A stretch of 64,000 nt of DNA, from the NCBI GenBank assembly GCA_964624625.1, contig CAZUXW010000007.1:18499-82498 (forward strand), given 5' to 3'. The translations under genes and the position numbers were made by a program. This DNA comes from PALSA-1180 sp964624625. GTDB taxonomy: Bacteria; Oederibacteriota; Muellerivitia; Muellerivitales; Muellerivitaceae. The notes under the pieces are model-generated. The model saw only the letters and a program-made list of their open reading frames with translations. It was not told the origin of the DNA and did no database searches. Positions 8,430 to 15,750 of the stretch are shown in pieces (the stretch's first letter is position 1; every line of letters begins with the position of its first letter).

Positions 8430-8822
8430 TCAGCTTTCCCTGGACTTTGGCAGGTCCACCACCTTGCTGACTTCTTCCATTTGGCAGTTTCCCTCGAACA
8501 TCGCGCCCTCCTCCACCACGAAAATAGGCGTGGAGATGTCGCCCTCGATTTGGGCCGTGCTTTGCAGTTCCAGCCGCTGGTAGGCGGTGATGTTCCCCTT
8601 CACCTTGCCGCCGATGAGGACGGACTTGCCGATCAAATTGCCCCGGACCATTCCCTTCTCGCCGATAATGACGCCATCCTCGCTGGTCACGTTGCCGTAA
8701 ATTTCACCATCCACCCGGATGCTGTTCTTGGAGTTGTAGCTGCCCCGGAGGCTGGTTTCCTCTCCGATGATGGTGTCAACGCGCCCCATGGCCTTGGAGT
8801 CCCCGAATCCTAAAAAACCCAT
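8430..8822 (-). CDS. Bactofilin (polymer-forming cytoskeletal protein)
   Basis: Bactofilins polymerise into filaments without nucleotide and act in cell shape and polar organisation. The 130-residue protein has a short N-terminal tail, then a right-handed beta-helix region (about 17-115) with the repeating hydrophobic-Gly pattern, as in IRVDGEIYGNVTSEDGVIIG, GMVRGNLIGKSVLIGGKVKG and QLRLEL-like turns, followed by a charged tail. Length and pattern are those of the family. The start is ATG at 8822 with GGAGGGG upstream. It lies directly downstream of an M23 endopeptidase, a pairing known from bacteria in which bactofilin positions a cell-wall hydrolase. Confidence 0.93.
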   Translation of the reverse strand: MGFLGFGDSKAMGRVDTIIGEETSLRGSYNSKNSIRVDGEIYGNVTSEDGVIIGEKGMVRGNLIGKSVLIGGKVKGNITAYQRLELQSTAQIEGDISTPIFVVEEGAMFEGNCQMEEVSKVVDLPKSRES

Positions 8823-8836
8823 TTTCCCCTCCGGGG

Positions 8837-8927
8837 AATTAGGAATGCGGAATTAGTAATAAGGAATTGACGACAACGTCGAAAAGACGTTTCTAAATTC
8901 CTAACTCCTCATTCCTAATTCCTAATT
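8837..8927. repeat. Intergenic inverted repeat, family D
   Basis: The left arm (8837-8868) is AATTAGGAATGCGGAATTAG plus TAATAAGGAATT; the right arm (8895-8927) is its imperfect reverse complement with CTCATTCCTAATTCCTAATT. Units of the form AATTAGGAAT repeat within each arm. An inner palindrome around ACGACAACGTCGAAAAGACGT forms the loop. It fills the gap between the M23 peptidase and bactofilin genes. A related single motif (GTTAGTAATTAGTAGTT) lies at 13126-13142. Confidence 0.8.
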
Positions 8928-8931
8928 GAAT

Positions 8932-9849
8932 TTAATCTACTTTCGGCAGGTATTTTTCCGGATCCACGGGCATGCCGTGCACCCGAACCTCATAATGAAC
9001 ATGGCTGCCCGTGCTGCGCCCTGTCGACCCCACATAGCCCATGATCTGTCCCCGCTTCACCTCATCCCCCACCTTGACGTCGATCCTCGCGCAATGACCG
9101 TACCTGGTACTGTAGCCAAACCCGTGTTCCACCACAATGACCCTGCCGTAGCCGGTCTGCCAACCGGCGTAGGTCACCAAACCATCGGCGGTCACCCGGA
9201 TCGGGGTGTTGGCCTCGTTGGCGATATCCACTCCCATGTGGCGGCCCGGCTCACCCGTTAAAGGCGAGGCCCTTTTGCCGTAACCCGAGGTGATCCAGCC
9301 CTTGACGGGCCAAATGGAAGGCGTCGCCGCTAAAATGGACCTTTGTTTATCGAGAAACACGCTGATCTCTTTAAAGCTGGCTTCTTGTTGGGAAGCTTGT
9401 TGGTTGGAAATTTTCAGGCTGGCGTCCACCTTGTTCAATAAATGCTCGTTCTTTTCCTGGAGAAGCCGGGAAAACCTGGTGGAGTCCTCTTCCGTGGGTC
9501 CGCCGATGCCGTTGAGCTCGAGAACTTTTTTCCGGTCCCCTAACTTCAGGAGTTTGCGGAATTGGGTGTCCACCGAGGACATCCGTGACAAAAGAACCCG
9601 GTTGGTTTCCAGTTCTTCCATGATTTCCTGCATGTTGCTTTTGAATCTTTGTTCCGTTAACAAGGCCAATTGGTAGTTCACGTCCTGGGCGATTACCATG
9701 GCCGCCCATGTCACCAAACCGCCTAAAACCAAAACCAGAAAGTGGATCATGAATAGATTGGTTTTTATTTGAACGGACTTGCCGCCGTCATGGGGAACTA
9801 CCATGAAGGTCATCTTCTTCTTAAAATACGATTTCAAGCGATGTGACAT
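8932..9849 (-). CDS. M23 (LytM-type) peptidoglycan endopeptidase, membrane anchored
   Basis: A 305-residue zinc endopeptidase that cuts peptidoglycan cross-links in the periplasm. It has a short cytoplasmic start, one membrane helix (about 34-53), a coiled-coil stretch (about 65-165), and a C-terminal LytM domain with intact zinc ligands: H and D in GRHMGVDIA near 208 and the second pair in HVHYEVRVHG near 285, plus the catalytic HGFGYSTRYGH. With all ligands present it should be active. No Shine-Dalgarno sequence is clear at the ATG at 9849, although a consensus promoter lies 120 bases upstream. The bactofilin gene follows, suggesting a shared role in cell shape. Confidence 0.92.
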   Translation of the reverse strand: MSHRLKSYFKKKMTFMVVPHDGGKSVQIKTNLFMIHFLVLVLGGLVTWAAMVIAQDVNYQLALLTEQRFKSNMQEIMEELETNRVLLSRMSSVDTQFRKLLKLGDRKKVLELNGIGGPTEEDSTRFSRLLQEKNEHLLNKVDASLKISNQQASQQEASFKEISVFLDKQRSILAATPSIWPVKGWITSGYGKRASPLTGEPGRHMGVDIANEANTPIRVTADGLVTYAGWQTGYGRVIVVEHGFGYSTRYGHCARIDVKVGDEVKRGQIMGYVGSTGRSTGSHVHYEVRVHGMPVDPEKYLPKVD

Positions 9850-9968
9850 GGGCGAAAGAATCCTCGTAAAATTTTCGGTTAAAGGCTTTTCCCGGAACGC
9901 CTGGGCAGGTCACTGGAGGCGCGGGATTGGGGTCTGACGGCTGTTCAACGGTTGTATTCTATGCCTTT

Positions 9969-9997
9969 AAGATAAGGTGGGGCTCAATCACTGTCAA
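9969..9997 (-). promoter_or_regulatory. Sigma-70-like promoter for M23 peptidase-bactofilin
   Basis: TTGACA (9992-9997) and TATCTT (9969-9974) are 17 bases apart on the minus strand. The predicted leader to the ATG at 9849 is about 113 bases. Confidence 0.65.
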
Positions 9998-10051
9998 TTA
10001 TTAATGAGGCCCCCGCAGGTTAAAAGGTTACCCATTCCCCGGAAAAGGCTT

Positions 10052-10789
10052 TTAACCCAGGGATTGGCCGCCGGACTCGATGAATTTGAAAGCCTTTTCA
10101 AAAAGCGCCTGCTTATCGTAATCCATCGTCACCACATGGTCGGAGCGGTCCAAATACTGGAGGTGCTTCACCCTGGACCCCAGGGCTTGGTAGACCAAGT
10201 CCCCGTTCGGCGGAGGCACCATCGAATCTTTCCGCCCTTGCGCTACCAGGGCCGGGGCCGTGACATAGGGCAAGTCTTCCCTGACATGATCCATCATTTT
10301 TTTCAACTCGTATAAATTCCGGGTGGCCAAGTAAGGGTAGGTTTGGTGGGGCGGGGCGGAGGGATCCAAGATGCCGCCGGTTAAGTTTGTCGTCCGCCAC
10401 TGAAGGAACCGGAAAAAAGCGATGCCGTTGAAACGGAAATCAAAAACACGGATGGGGGCCGCCATCGAAATCACGCCCGCGACCGGAAAATGGGACGCCA
10501 AGTGGAGTGCCTGCAAGGCCCCCATGGAAAGGCCCCCCACGTAAACCTGGGAGCATTTTTGACGGAGAGCCTCATAGGCCTCCCTGGCGCTTTGGGCCCA
10601 ATCCTGCCACCGGGTCTTGGCCAGGTCCCCCGGTGAAGATCCATGGCCTTGGAGCCAGGGGCCCAGGGTGGAAACGCCCCGCTCCGAAAGATAATTCCCG
10701 AGGGGCTCGACTTCGGCAGGTGTTCCGGACAATCCATGGATTAATAGGATGCCAGTGGAGCCTTTTTGGGACTCAAATCCAATTTTCAT
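10052..10789 (-). CDS. Alpha/beta hydrolase, carboxylesterase/monoacylglycerol-lipase type
   Basis: A 245-residue cytoplasmic esterase-like protein. The oxyanion-hole segment LLIHGLSGTPAEV is near residue 16, the nucleophile elbow GGLSMGAL near 88 carries the serine, the acid is probably in GRKDSMVPP near 190 and the histidine in RSDHVVTMD near 218; this matches Est30-like carboxylesterases. The start is ATG at 10789 with GGAGGG six bases upstream. A perfect nine-pair inverted repeat (GGTTAAAAG at 10018-10026 with CTTTTAACC at 10049-10057) overlaps the stop codon, without a T run. Substrate unknown. Confidence 0.88.
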   Translation of the reverse strand: MKIGFESQKGSTGILLIHGLSGTPAEVEPLGNYLSERGVSTLGPWLQGHGSSPGDLAKTRWQDWAQSAREAYEALRQKCSQVYVGGLSMGALQALHLASHFPVAGVISMAAPIRVFDFRFNGIAFFRFLQWRTTNLTGGILDPSAPPHQTYPYLATRNLYELKKMMDHVREDLPYVTAPALVAQGRKDSMVPPPNGDLVYQALGSRVKHLQYLDRSDHVVTMDYDKQALFEKAFKFIESGGQSLG

Positions 10790-10842
10790 GTAATCCCTCC
10801 CCCCAAGCCACTGACAGACAAAATAAACCCAAAATCCATTTT

Positions 10843-10933
10843 AGCCGCAGATGAGCACGGATGAACTCAGATAAAAATAAAGAATTTTTTTGGCCTCCCT
10901 TCTCATCCGTGTTAATCCGCGTTCATCTGTGGC
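10843..10933. repeat. Intergenic inverted repeat, family A (second copy)
   Basis: The left arm (10843-10872) starts AGCCGCAGATGAGCACGGAT and the right arm (10904-10933) ends GTTCATCTGTGGCT. The arms match those at 1138-1290 closely, but the spacer is shorter (about 30 bases) and unrelated. It lies between the peroxiredoxin and hydrolase genes. Confidence 0.85.
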
Positions 10934-10966
10934 TGATCAATATTTGGTTTTCCTTTTTTATCCTTG

Positions 10967-11554
10967 CTATTTTTTGCCGGCTTTTTGTTCCATTTGCTGG
11001 ATCATGAACAGGATCTCCTCGTCCGAGGGCCGGTCCACCGGGCTGGTTCCCACGTGCTTGAAACGGATAATTTTTTGGGGGTCGATAATAATCACCGCGG
11101 GCTTGCTGATGTCCTTGCCCTCATGGCCTCCCGGGTGGCGGGCCCCATAGGCGTCGATCACCTGGAATTGGGTGTCCGATAAGAGCGGGAAGGGGAAACG
11201 CCACTCCTCGGCGAAATGGGCCGATTCATCAACCGTATCCACGCTGATGGCCGCCAGGGCCGTATGAAGGGCGGCGAATTTCGGGTAATCGTCCTTCAAG
11301 TTGATCAATTGGTTCTGGCAGGCCGAGCACCAATGGCCCCGGAAGAGAATAAGCACCAGGGACCAGCCTTCCTGGATGTCCGACAGCCTCATGACATGGC
11401 CCGTGTTATCCATCAAGGCGAAATCCGCCGCTTTATCCCCTATCCCCAGCCCCCCCGGTTTATTCACGGAAGGATCGGGCGGCCGGCCGCAGCCGGAAAG
11501 AAAAGCCAGGACCGCCGCCAAAATCCCTATCTTGATGAAAGACCCGTTCGTCAT
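10967..11554 (-). CDS. Peroxiredoxin-like lipoprotein (AhpC/TSA family)
   Basis: A 195-residue thioredoxin-fold protein with a lipoprotein signal (lipobox LSGC, Cys at about residue 22), so probably anchored in the envelope. The AhpC/TSA domain begins with GDKAADFALMDNTG, and the redox motif is FRGHWCSACQNQL near residue 85, a CxxC that combines features of peroxiredoxin and thiol-disulfide proteins. It may reduce peroxides or handle thiols. The frame is open upstream, but ATG at 11554 has GGGGAG nine bases before it and starts the signal peptide. It is divergent from the metal-uptake cluster. Confidence 0.86.
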   Translation of the reverse strand: MTNGSFIKIGILAAVLAFLSGCGRPPDPSVNKPGGLGIGDKAADFALMDNTGHVMRLSDIQEGWSLVLILFRGHWCSACQNQLINLKDDYPKFAALHTALAAISVDTVDESAHFAEEWRFPFPLLSDTQFQVIDAYGARHPGGHEGKDISKPAVIIIDPQKIIRFKHVGTSPVDRPSDEEILFMIQQMEQKAGKK

Positions 11555-11625
11555 TTTCGTTCGCTCCCCTTTCCCACATTTTATACCGCGCCACTGCCCG
11601 AAGCTTAAATATTTTTCAGGGCCCG

Positions 11626-11655
11626 TTGACAAATTTGAACCCCCTTCCCAATAAT
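11626..11655 (+). promoter_or_regulatory. Sigma-70-like promoter of metal-uptake cluster
   Basis: TTGACA (11626-11631) and AATAAT (11650-11655) are 18 bases apart, giving a start near 11662 and a ~20-base leader with AAGGAG before the ATG at 11682. I see no clear Zur or Fur palindrome overlapping it. Confidence 0.65.
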
Positions 11656-11681
11656 GAGGCACTTCAAGGAGAGGTCGGTTC

Positions 11682-11969
11682 ATGGATTTTTTCCGTAAAC
11701 ATCTTTTTCCATCCGCCGCCGTCCTCCTCCTAGCCTTCTTGACGCTCCTGGCGGTCGAAACAGCCCATCACCACGGCGCGATTGAGGAAACGGATAGTTG
11801 CTCCCTTTGTAGCTGGCAGCAGGCTTCCCCCAACACCGCGACTTTCGTTTCCCCTTTTCTCGCTTTCGTGGCTCTTTTCTTCGCCGTTCTTTTCACCTTT
11901 TCACCTTCACCCTTTTCACTTTTTTACCTATCCATCCCGGGCCGGTCCCCACCTCAAAACCTCCTGTAA
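11682..11969 (+). CDS. Small membrane protein with HHH and CxxC, DUF2946-like
   Basis: A 95-residue protein with two hydrophobic segments (about 9-26 and 55-80). Between them lies ETAHHHGAIEETDSCSLC, with a histidine cluster and a CxxC, a layout like the small DUF2946-type proteins often found beside metal transporters. It may bind a metal at the membrane; this is inference from motif and position. It is the first gene of the plus-strand cluster with a porin, a ZnuA-like protein and a ZnuB-like permease. Start ATG at 11682 with AAGGAG upstream. Confidence 0.65.
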   Translation: MDFFRKHLFPSAAVLLLAFLTLLAVETAHHHGAIEETDSCSLCSWQQASPNTATFVSPFLAFVALFFAVLFTFSPSPFSLFYLSIPGRSPPQNLL

Positions 11970-12013
11970 CGAAGTACCAACGGCCCTCCCGGGCCGCATT
12001 ACAAGGAGGAAGC

Positions 12014-13117
12014 ATGAAAACTTATATTCGTATATTTGTTTGTCCATTGTTGCTTTTGTGCGTCGCGATTCCAATCCACGCCCAAACCCGTTCCATCATT
12101 TCCAACTTGGCCAATCCGGCCATCGGGATGAGCGCTTTATTCTTGGGACAAGCCGCTCCGAACCTGACCTCCCCCGGCTCCACCGGCCCCGGTTTTCAGG
12201 AGGCGGAAATCAGTTTAATCTCGACAGTGGATCCGCTCTGGACCTTGGCGGGGAATTTCACCTTCGACGCCGGGTCGGGCGTGGCGGAAGAAGCCTTCGC
12301 CATTTCCGACAGCATCCCAAATGTCCAAATTAAGGTCGGGGAATTTCGGGCCGCCTTTGGAAAGCACGGAACCCTGCACACCCATGCCTTTCCTTTTATC
12401 CAGGCGCCGGTCATCATGTCCAACACCCTGGGCGAGGAGGGCTACAAGAACGCCGGGATCGAGGCGGGCTGGATGACGCCCCTGCCATGGTACTGTGAAT
12501 TGACTTTGGGGGCCTACCGCCAAAGCGAATCCTCGCCAGATCATCCCCTCAATTTCAACGGGGGTTCCATGGACAACATCCCCTATCTTGTCCACTTGAA
12601 GAACCTTATCGACGTGGACGACGACACCACCTTTGAGCTGGGCGGCTCGGCCTTGACGGGGATGGGGGATGACGGTTTTCACCACGCCGTTTATGGCGCC
12701 GACCTTACTTTCCGTAACATCCCCCTGCGCCAATCCAACCAGAGGGGCTGGATCCTTCAAGGGGAATATTTGCGAAAAGTCTCCTTTGATCAAACCGCCG
12801 CGAATTTCGAAACGGATGGCTGGTATGGATCTTTCCAATACCGATGGGGGCAGGAATGGTGGTCCGGATTCCGGGTGGAGGAGGCCTTCAACAGCGTCTC
12901 GGACATTTCCGACAATCCCACGGACACATCCCTTTCGGGTCATGTCCAAAGGGCCTCGGTGAATATCGCCTGGCTCCCTTCCGAATTCTCGGAAATGAAG
13001 TTGGAATACGGGTTGGCAAAGGCGGACAACCCGGTGGACGGGTCCACCCAGTTCGACAACCGGGTGATGCTGCAATTCAACTACATTATCGGTTTTCATC
13101 CGCCGCACGCCTACTAG
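12014..13117 (+). CDS. Outer-membrane porin-like protein of the metal-uptake cluster
   Basis: A 367-residue exported protein with a signal peptide (residues 1-23, cleaved after HA before QT). The rest is alternating beta-strand sequence rich in aromatic residues, ending ...QFNYIIGFHPPHAY, as in an outer-membrane barrel. A conserved-looking block near residues 105-150 (KVGEFRAAFGKHG, LHTHAFPFIQAP, NTLGEEGYKNAG) is His-rich and resembles a porin-like family found with zinc ABC transporter genes. The start is ATG at 12014 with AAGGAGG seven bases upstream. It probably passes metal or a chelate to the ZnuA-like protein; specificity is not proven. Confidence 0.75.
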   Translation: MKTYIRIFVCPLLLLCVAIPIHAQTRSIISNLANPAIGMSALFLGQAAPNLTSPGSTGPGFQEAEISLISTVDPLWTLAGNFTFDAGSGVAEEAFAISDSIPNVQIKVGEFRAAFGKHGTLHTHAFPFIQAPVIMSNTLGEEGYKNAGIEAGWMTPLPWYCELTLGAYRQSESSPDHPLNFNGGSMDNIPYLVHLKNLIDVDDDTTFELGGSALTGMGDDGFHHAVYGADLTFRNIPLRQSNQRGWILQGEYLRKVSFDQTAANFETDGWYGSFQYRWGQEWWSGFRVEEAFNSVSDISDNPTDTSLSGHVQRASVNIAWLPSEFSEMKLEYGLAKADNPVDGSTQFDNRVMLQFNYIIGFHPPHAY

Positions 13118-13141
13118 AACGGCGGTTAGTAATTAGTAGTT

Positions 13142-14089
13142 TTGATTTCGAAATTTAAAATCGAGGAGAAAAAAATGAAAAAAATCATAAGATTAATCGC
13201 GGTCAGTCTATCGTTGGGAATAGCGCCGCCGGCATTGGCGGATTTGAAGGTGGCGACCGCGCTTGAGGACTTGGCGTCGGTGGCCCAGTTTGTGGGTGGA
13301 AAACATGTGACCGCCACGAGCCTCTGCAAGGGTTACCAGGATCCGCATTTTGTGCCGGCTAAACCCAGCCTCATGAAAGCCATCCAGAACGCCGATGTGT
13401 TCATCTCCGTGGGATTGGAACTGGATGGAGGCTGGCTTCCCTTGGTGATTCCGGGAAGCCGCAATCCGAAAATTCAACCTGGCGCCAAGGGCTTCATTGA
13501 CGCCTCGGAAGAAGTGAACGTGCTGGAAAAACCGACAGGAACGGTCAGCCGGGCCGAGGGGGACATCCATCCCTTGGGCAATCCCCATTACTACGTGGAT
13601 CCCGCTAATTTGGAAGTGGTCGCCGACCACTTAGCAAGGATTTTTAGCGAATTGGACTCGGACAATGCCGACGAATACAAAACCAACGCCAAGGCCTTCG
13701 ACGAAAAAATGGAGGAGTCCATCAAGGGGTGGGAAGCCCAGTTGAAACCCTTCGCTGGTACGCCCATCGTGGTTTTCCACGAGAATTTTATTTATTTCAC
13801 CACGCGTTTCGGTTTGAAAATATTCGGGACGGTGGAGCCTAAACCCGGCATTCCTCCAAGCCCCAGGTACCTGACCGACACAGCCCAGGCCATGAAAACC
13901 GCCGGCGTGAAGGTGGTTCTCTACCAACCCTACTATGACGCCGACGCTGCCCAGCAATTGGCGAAAAAAGCGGACGGGACCGCGTTCGAGATTCCCACCG
14001 AGGTCGGCGGGGTTCCCCAGGCCAAGGATGTCTTCTCAAAATTTGATTTCATTGTGTCAACGCTGGTTAAATCCTTTTCAACAAAGTGA
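13142..14089 (+). CDS. Metal ABC transporter substrate-binding protein, ZnuA/TroA family
   Basis: A 315-residue periplasmic binding protein (signal peptide 1-22, ...PALA). It has the cluster A-I two-lobe fold joined by a long helix. Likely metal ligands are the His in YQDPHFVPAKP near 62, the His in GNPHYYVDP near 143, the His in VVFHENFIYF near 208 and an acidic residue near 280. The long His-rich loop of classical ZnuA is absent, so zinc or manganese are both possible. The start is ATG at 13174-coordinate frame 13142 annotated from the first in-frame ATG; the ATG at 13174 preceded by GAGGAG is the better start and opens the signal peptide. Followed by the permease after 8 bases. Confidence 0.88.
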   Translation: MISKFKIEEKKMKKIIRLIAVSLSLGIAPPALADLKVATALEDLASVAQFVGGKHVTATSLCKGYQDPHFVPAKPSLMKAIQNADVFISVGLELDGGWLPLVIPGSRNPKIQPGAKGFIDASEEVNVLEKPTGTVSRAEGDIHPLGNPHYYVDPANLEVVADHLARIFSELDSDNADEYKTNAKAFDEKMEESIKGWEAQLKPFAGTPIVVFHENFIYFTTRFGLKIFGTVEPKPGIPPSPRYLTDTAQAMKTAGVKVVLYQPYYDADAAQQLAKKADGTAFEIPTEVGGVPQAKDVFSKFDFIVSTLVKSFSTK

Positions 14090-14097
14090 GGTAAATC

Positions 14098-14919
14098 ATG
14101 TCGAATTTCTTTTCCGTTATGGCGCTGCCCCTATTGGCGTGCCTGTTGTTGGCGTTGATGCTTCCCTCCTTGGGCCAGCACGTTTTGGCCCGGGGGGTTA
14201 TTTTCGTGGACCTGGCCTTGGCCCAGATCGCGGCCCTGGGTCAAAGCGTGGCCTTTTTGCTGGGGGCCGAGTCGCACGATCCCAGCACCTACTATTGGTC
14301 TTTCGCCTTTACCCTGCTGGGCGCGGCCCTGTTCAGCTTCTTATGGGATAGGGACCATTCGGTCCTGCAGGAAGCCTTTATCGGGATCGCCTTCGCCTTC
14401 GCGACAGCCACAACCCTTCTGCTCCTGGCCAATTCCCCCCACGGGGCGGAGCATGTCCAAGGAACGTTAAGCGGAGAAGCCTTGGGCTGGGTCAATTGGA
14501 AGGACATCGCGGTCATGGCGGTTTTTTACGCCTTGGTCGGGGCGTTCCTCCTCCGGAAACATAAAACATTGATGCTTTGCTCCGCCGAGCCCAAGGAGGC
14601 TCAACGGCGGGGTTTCTCCCTCAAGGTTTGGGACTTCCTTTTCTATACCGCTTTCGGGTTGGTCGTGACCAGCGCCGTTCGGGTGGCGGGAGTCTTGGCG
14701 GTTTTCTCGTTTTTAATCGTGCCCATTGTTTGCGCGAACCTGATGGGCCACAAGAAAAACCATTTGGTCTGGGCCTGGGGATTGGGGCTGGTGGTTTCCG
14801 TCCTGGGATCGGCCTTGTCCTACGCGAGGGATTGGCCCATGGGAGCGACGATTGTTTGCATCTTTGGACTGGCGGTCATTTTGGTTTCCGGGTTGACCCG
14901 CATGAAAAACGCCGATTAG
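14098..14919 (+). CDS. Metal ABC transporter permease, ZnuB/TroC family (ABC-3)
   Basis: A 273-residue inner-membrane protein with about eight hydrophobic helices, of the ABC-3 family that moves zinc or manganese inward. Typical segments are the N-terminal ARGVIFVDLALAQIAALGQS (the conserved D-LA-AQ motif near 38-57), GIAFAFATATTLLL near 95, and AVRVAGVLAVFSFLIVP near 190. The start is ATG at 14098 with GAGG upstream, 8 bases after the binding-protein stop. A strong terminator follows. The ATP-binding subunit (ZnuC type) that such a permease needs is not encoded in this cluster or elsewhere in the window. Confidence 0.9.
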   Translation: MSNFFSVMALPLLACLLLALMLPSLGQHVLARGVIFVDLALAQIAALGQSVAFLLGAESHDPSTYYWSFAFTLLGAALFSFLWDRDHSVLQEAFIGIAFAFATATTLLLLANSPHGAEHVQGTLSGEALGWVNWKDIAVMAVFYALVGAFLLRKHKTLMLCSAEPKEAQRRGFSLKVWDFLFYTAFGLVVTSAVRVAGVLAVFSFLIVPIVCANLMGHKKNHLVWAWGLGLVVSVLGSALSYARDWPMGATIVCIFGLAVILVSGLTRMKNAD

Positions 14920-14951
14920 GGATCAATAACCTCTCGAACCGGGGCGGCCAC

Positions 14952-14987
14952 AAAAAAAGCCGCGGCCATTGGGCCGCGGCTTTTTCA
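14952..14987. terminator. Bidirectional intrinsic terminator
   Basis: AAAAAAA, GCCGCGGCC, a short loop, GGCCGCGGC and TTTTT. The nine-pair perfect G+C stem with A and T runs on either side serves both the plus-strand permease and the minus-strand tatA, which converge here only in part (tatA ends at 15007). Confidence 0.9.
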
Positions 14988-15006
14988 AAGGTCCTGCCAA
15001 GACCCA

Positions 15007-15243
15007 TTAGGAAATAATTGAACCGTCTTTCTTGTCCGCGGCCTTGGCCTCCGAGGGCAGGGCCGGCGCGCTCGCCGGGGCGGCGCTCGTCTTAGAATGG
15101 TCCTCAGTGTCGGGACCGGAGGCTTTCTTAAATTCCTTCAAGGCCTCTCCCAGGGCTTTCGCCAAGCTGGGAAGCTTGTTCGGCCCAAAAAACAACAGCG
15201 CGATAATCAGGATTAGCAGCAGTTCTCCGAAACGTCCGCCCAT
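15007..15243 (-). CDS. tatA: Sec-independent translocase subunit TatA/TatE
   Basis: A 78-residue Tat pore subunit that exports folded proteins. It has a single N-terminal membrane helix (GELLLILIIALLFFGPNKLP, with the conserved FG-P hinge), an amphipathic helix (SLAKALGEALKEFKKA) and a polar Ala/Pro/Lys tail. The start is ATG at 15243, chosen because GAGGAG stands seven bases upstream; the longer in-frame TTG/ATG is less likely. TatB and TatC are not in the window. Confidence 0.95.
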   Translation of the reverse strand: MGGRFGELLLILIIALLFFGPNKLPSLAKALGEALKEFKKASGPDTEDHSKTSAAPASAPALPSEAKAADKKDGSIIS

Positions 15244-15375
15244 GTCACGACTCCTCAACTCAATTTTCTTTATTTTAGGAGGGTCCCACCGCCAAGTAAA
15301 GCCCCAGGCTTGACCCTCCCGAAAAGCATGCTCGTTTTTTTTGTTTTATTCAAGGGCCTGGGTCATATTCCCAGC

Positions 15376-15735
15376 CTAAGACCCTGAAAAATGACGGATT
15401 AGCCCGGTTAATTGTTCCCGAAAAGCCGATTTGGGAAGGACCTTGTCGGCTCCCATTTCTTTGGCGTCCTGGAGCAAATCCGCGCGAAGGCTGGTGCCAA
15501 AAGCCACAATCGGTATTTTCCTTGTCGAGGGGTTTTGTTTCAATTTTTGGATGAGGGAGGGACCATCCAAGGAGGCGAGCCCGAGGTCGATAAAAATAAA
15601 ATCCGGGGTCCCATCCTGAAGGGCGGCGAACAAGGTCTCTTCCTCGCCCAAGGTCAATACCTCGGCCGATTCTTCCCGAGCGGTCTTCCCGATCATTTCC
15701 AGGAAATTCACGTCGTCGAGGAGGGCGATAAACAA
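15376..15735 (-). CDS. Stand-alone receiver-domain response regulator
   Basis: A 119-residue single receiver domain without output domain. The acidic pair is in LLDDVNF near residue 7, the phospho-acceptor Asp in DFIFIDLGL near 50, the Thr/Ser position in VAFGTSLR near 80 and the conserved Lys in KVLPKSAF near 100. It probably relays a phosphoryl signal. The start is a TTG at 15735 with AAAGG upstream, 15 bases after the polA stop; the two genes are likely cotranscribed. No kinase is nearby. Confidence 0.8.
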   Translation of the reverse strand: MFIALLDDVNFLEMIGKTAREESAEVLTLGEEETLFAALQDGTPDFIFIDLGLASLDGPSLIQKLKQNPSTRKIPIVAFGTSLRADLLQDAKEMGADKVLPKSAFREQLTGLIRHFSGS

Positions 15736-15750
15736 GTGGCCGCCTTTCGC

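Noticed and set aside
15259..15375. Terminator with GGAGGGTC and GACCCTCC arms near 15278-15319
   Set aside because: The arms are 26 bases apart and the T run is not adjacent to the stem, so no terminator is called.
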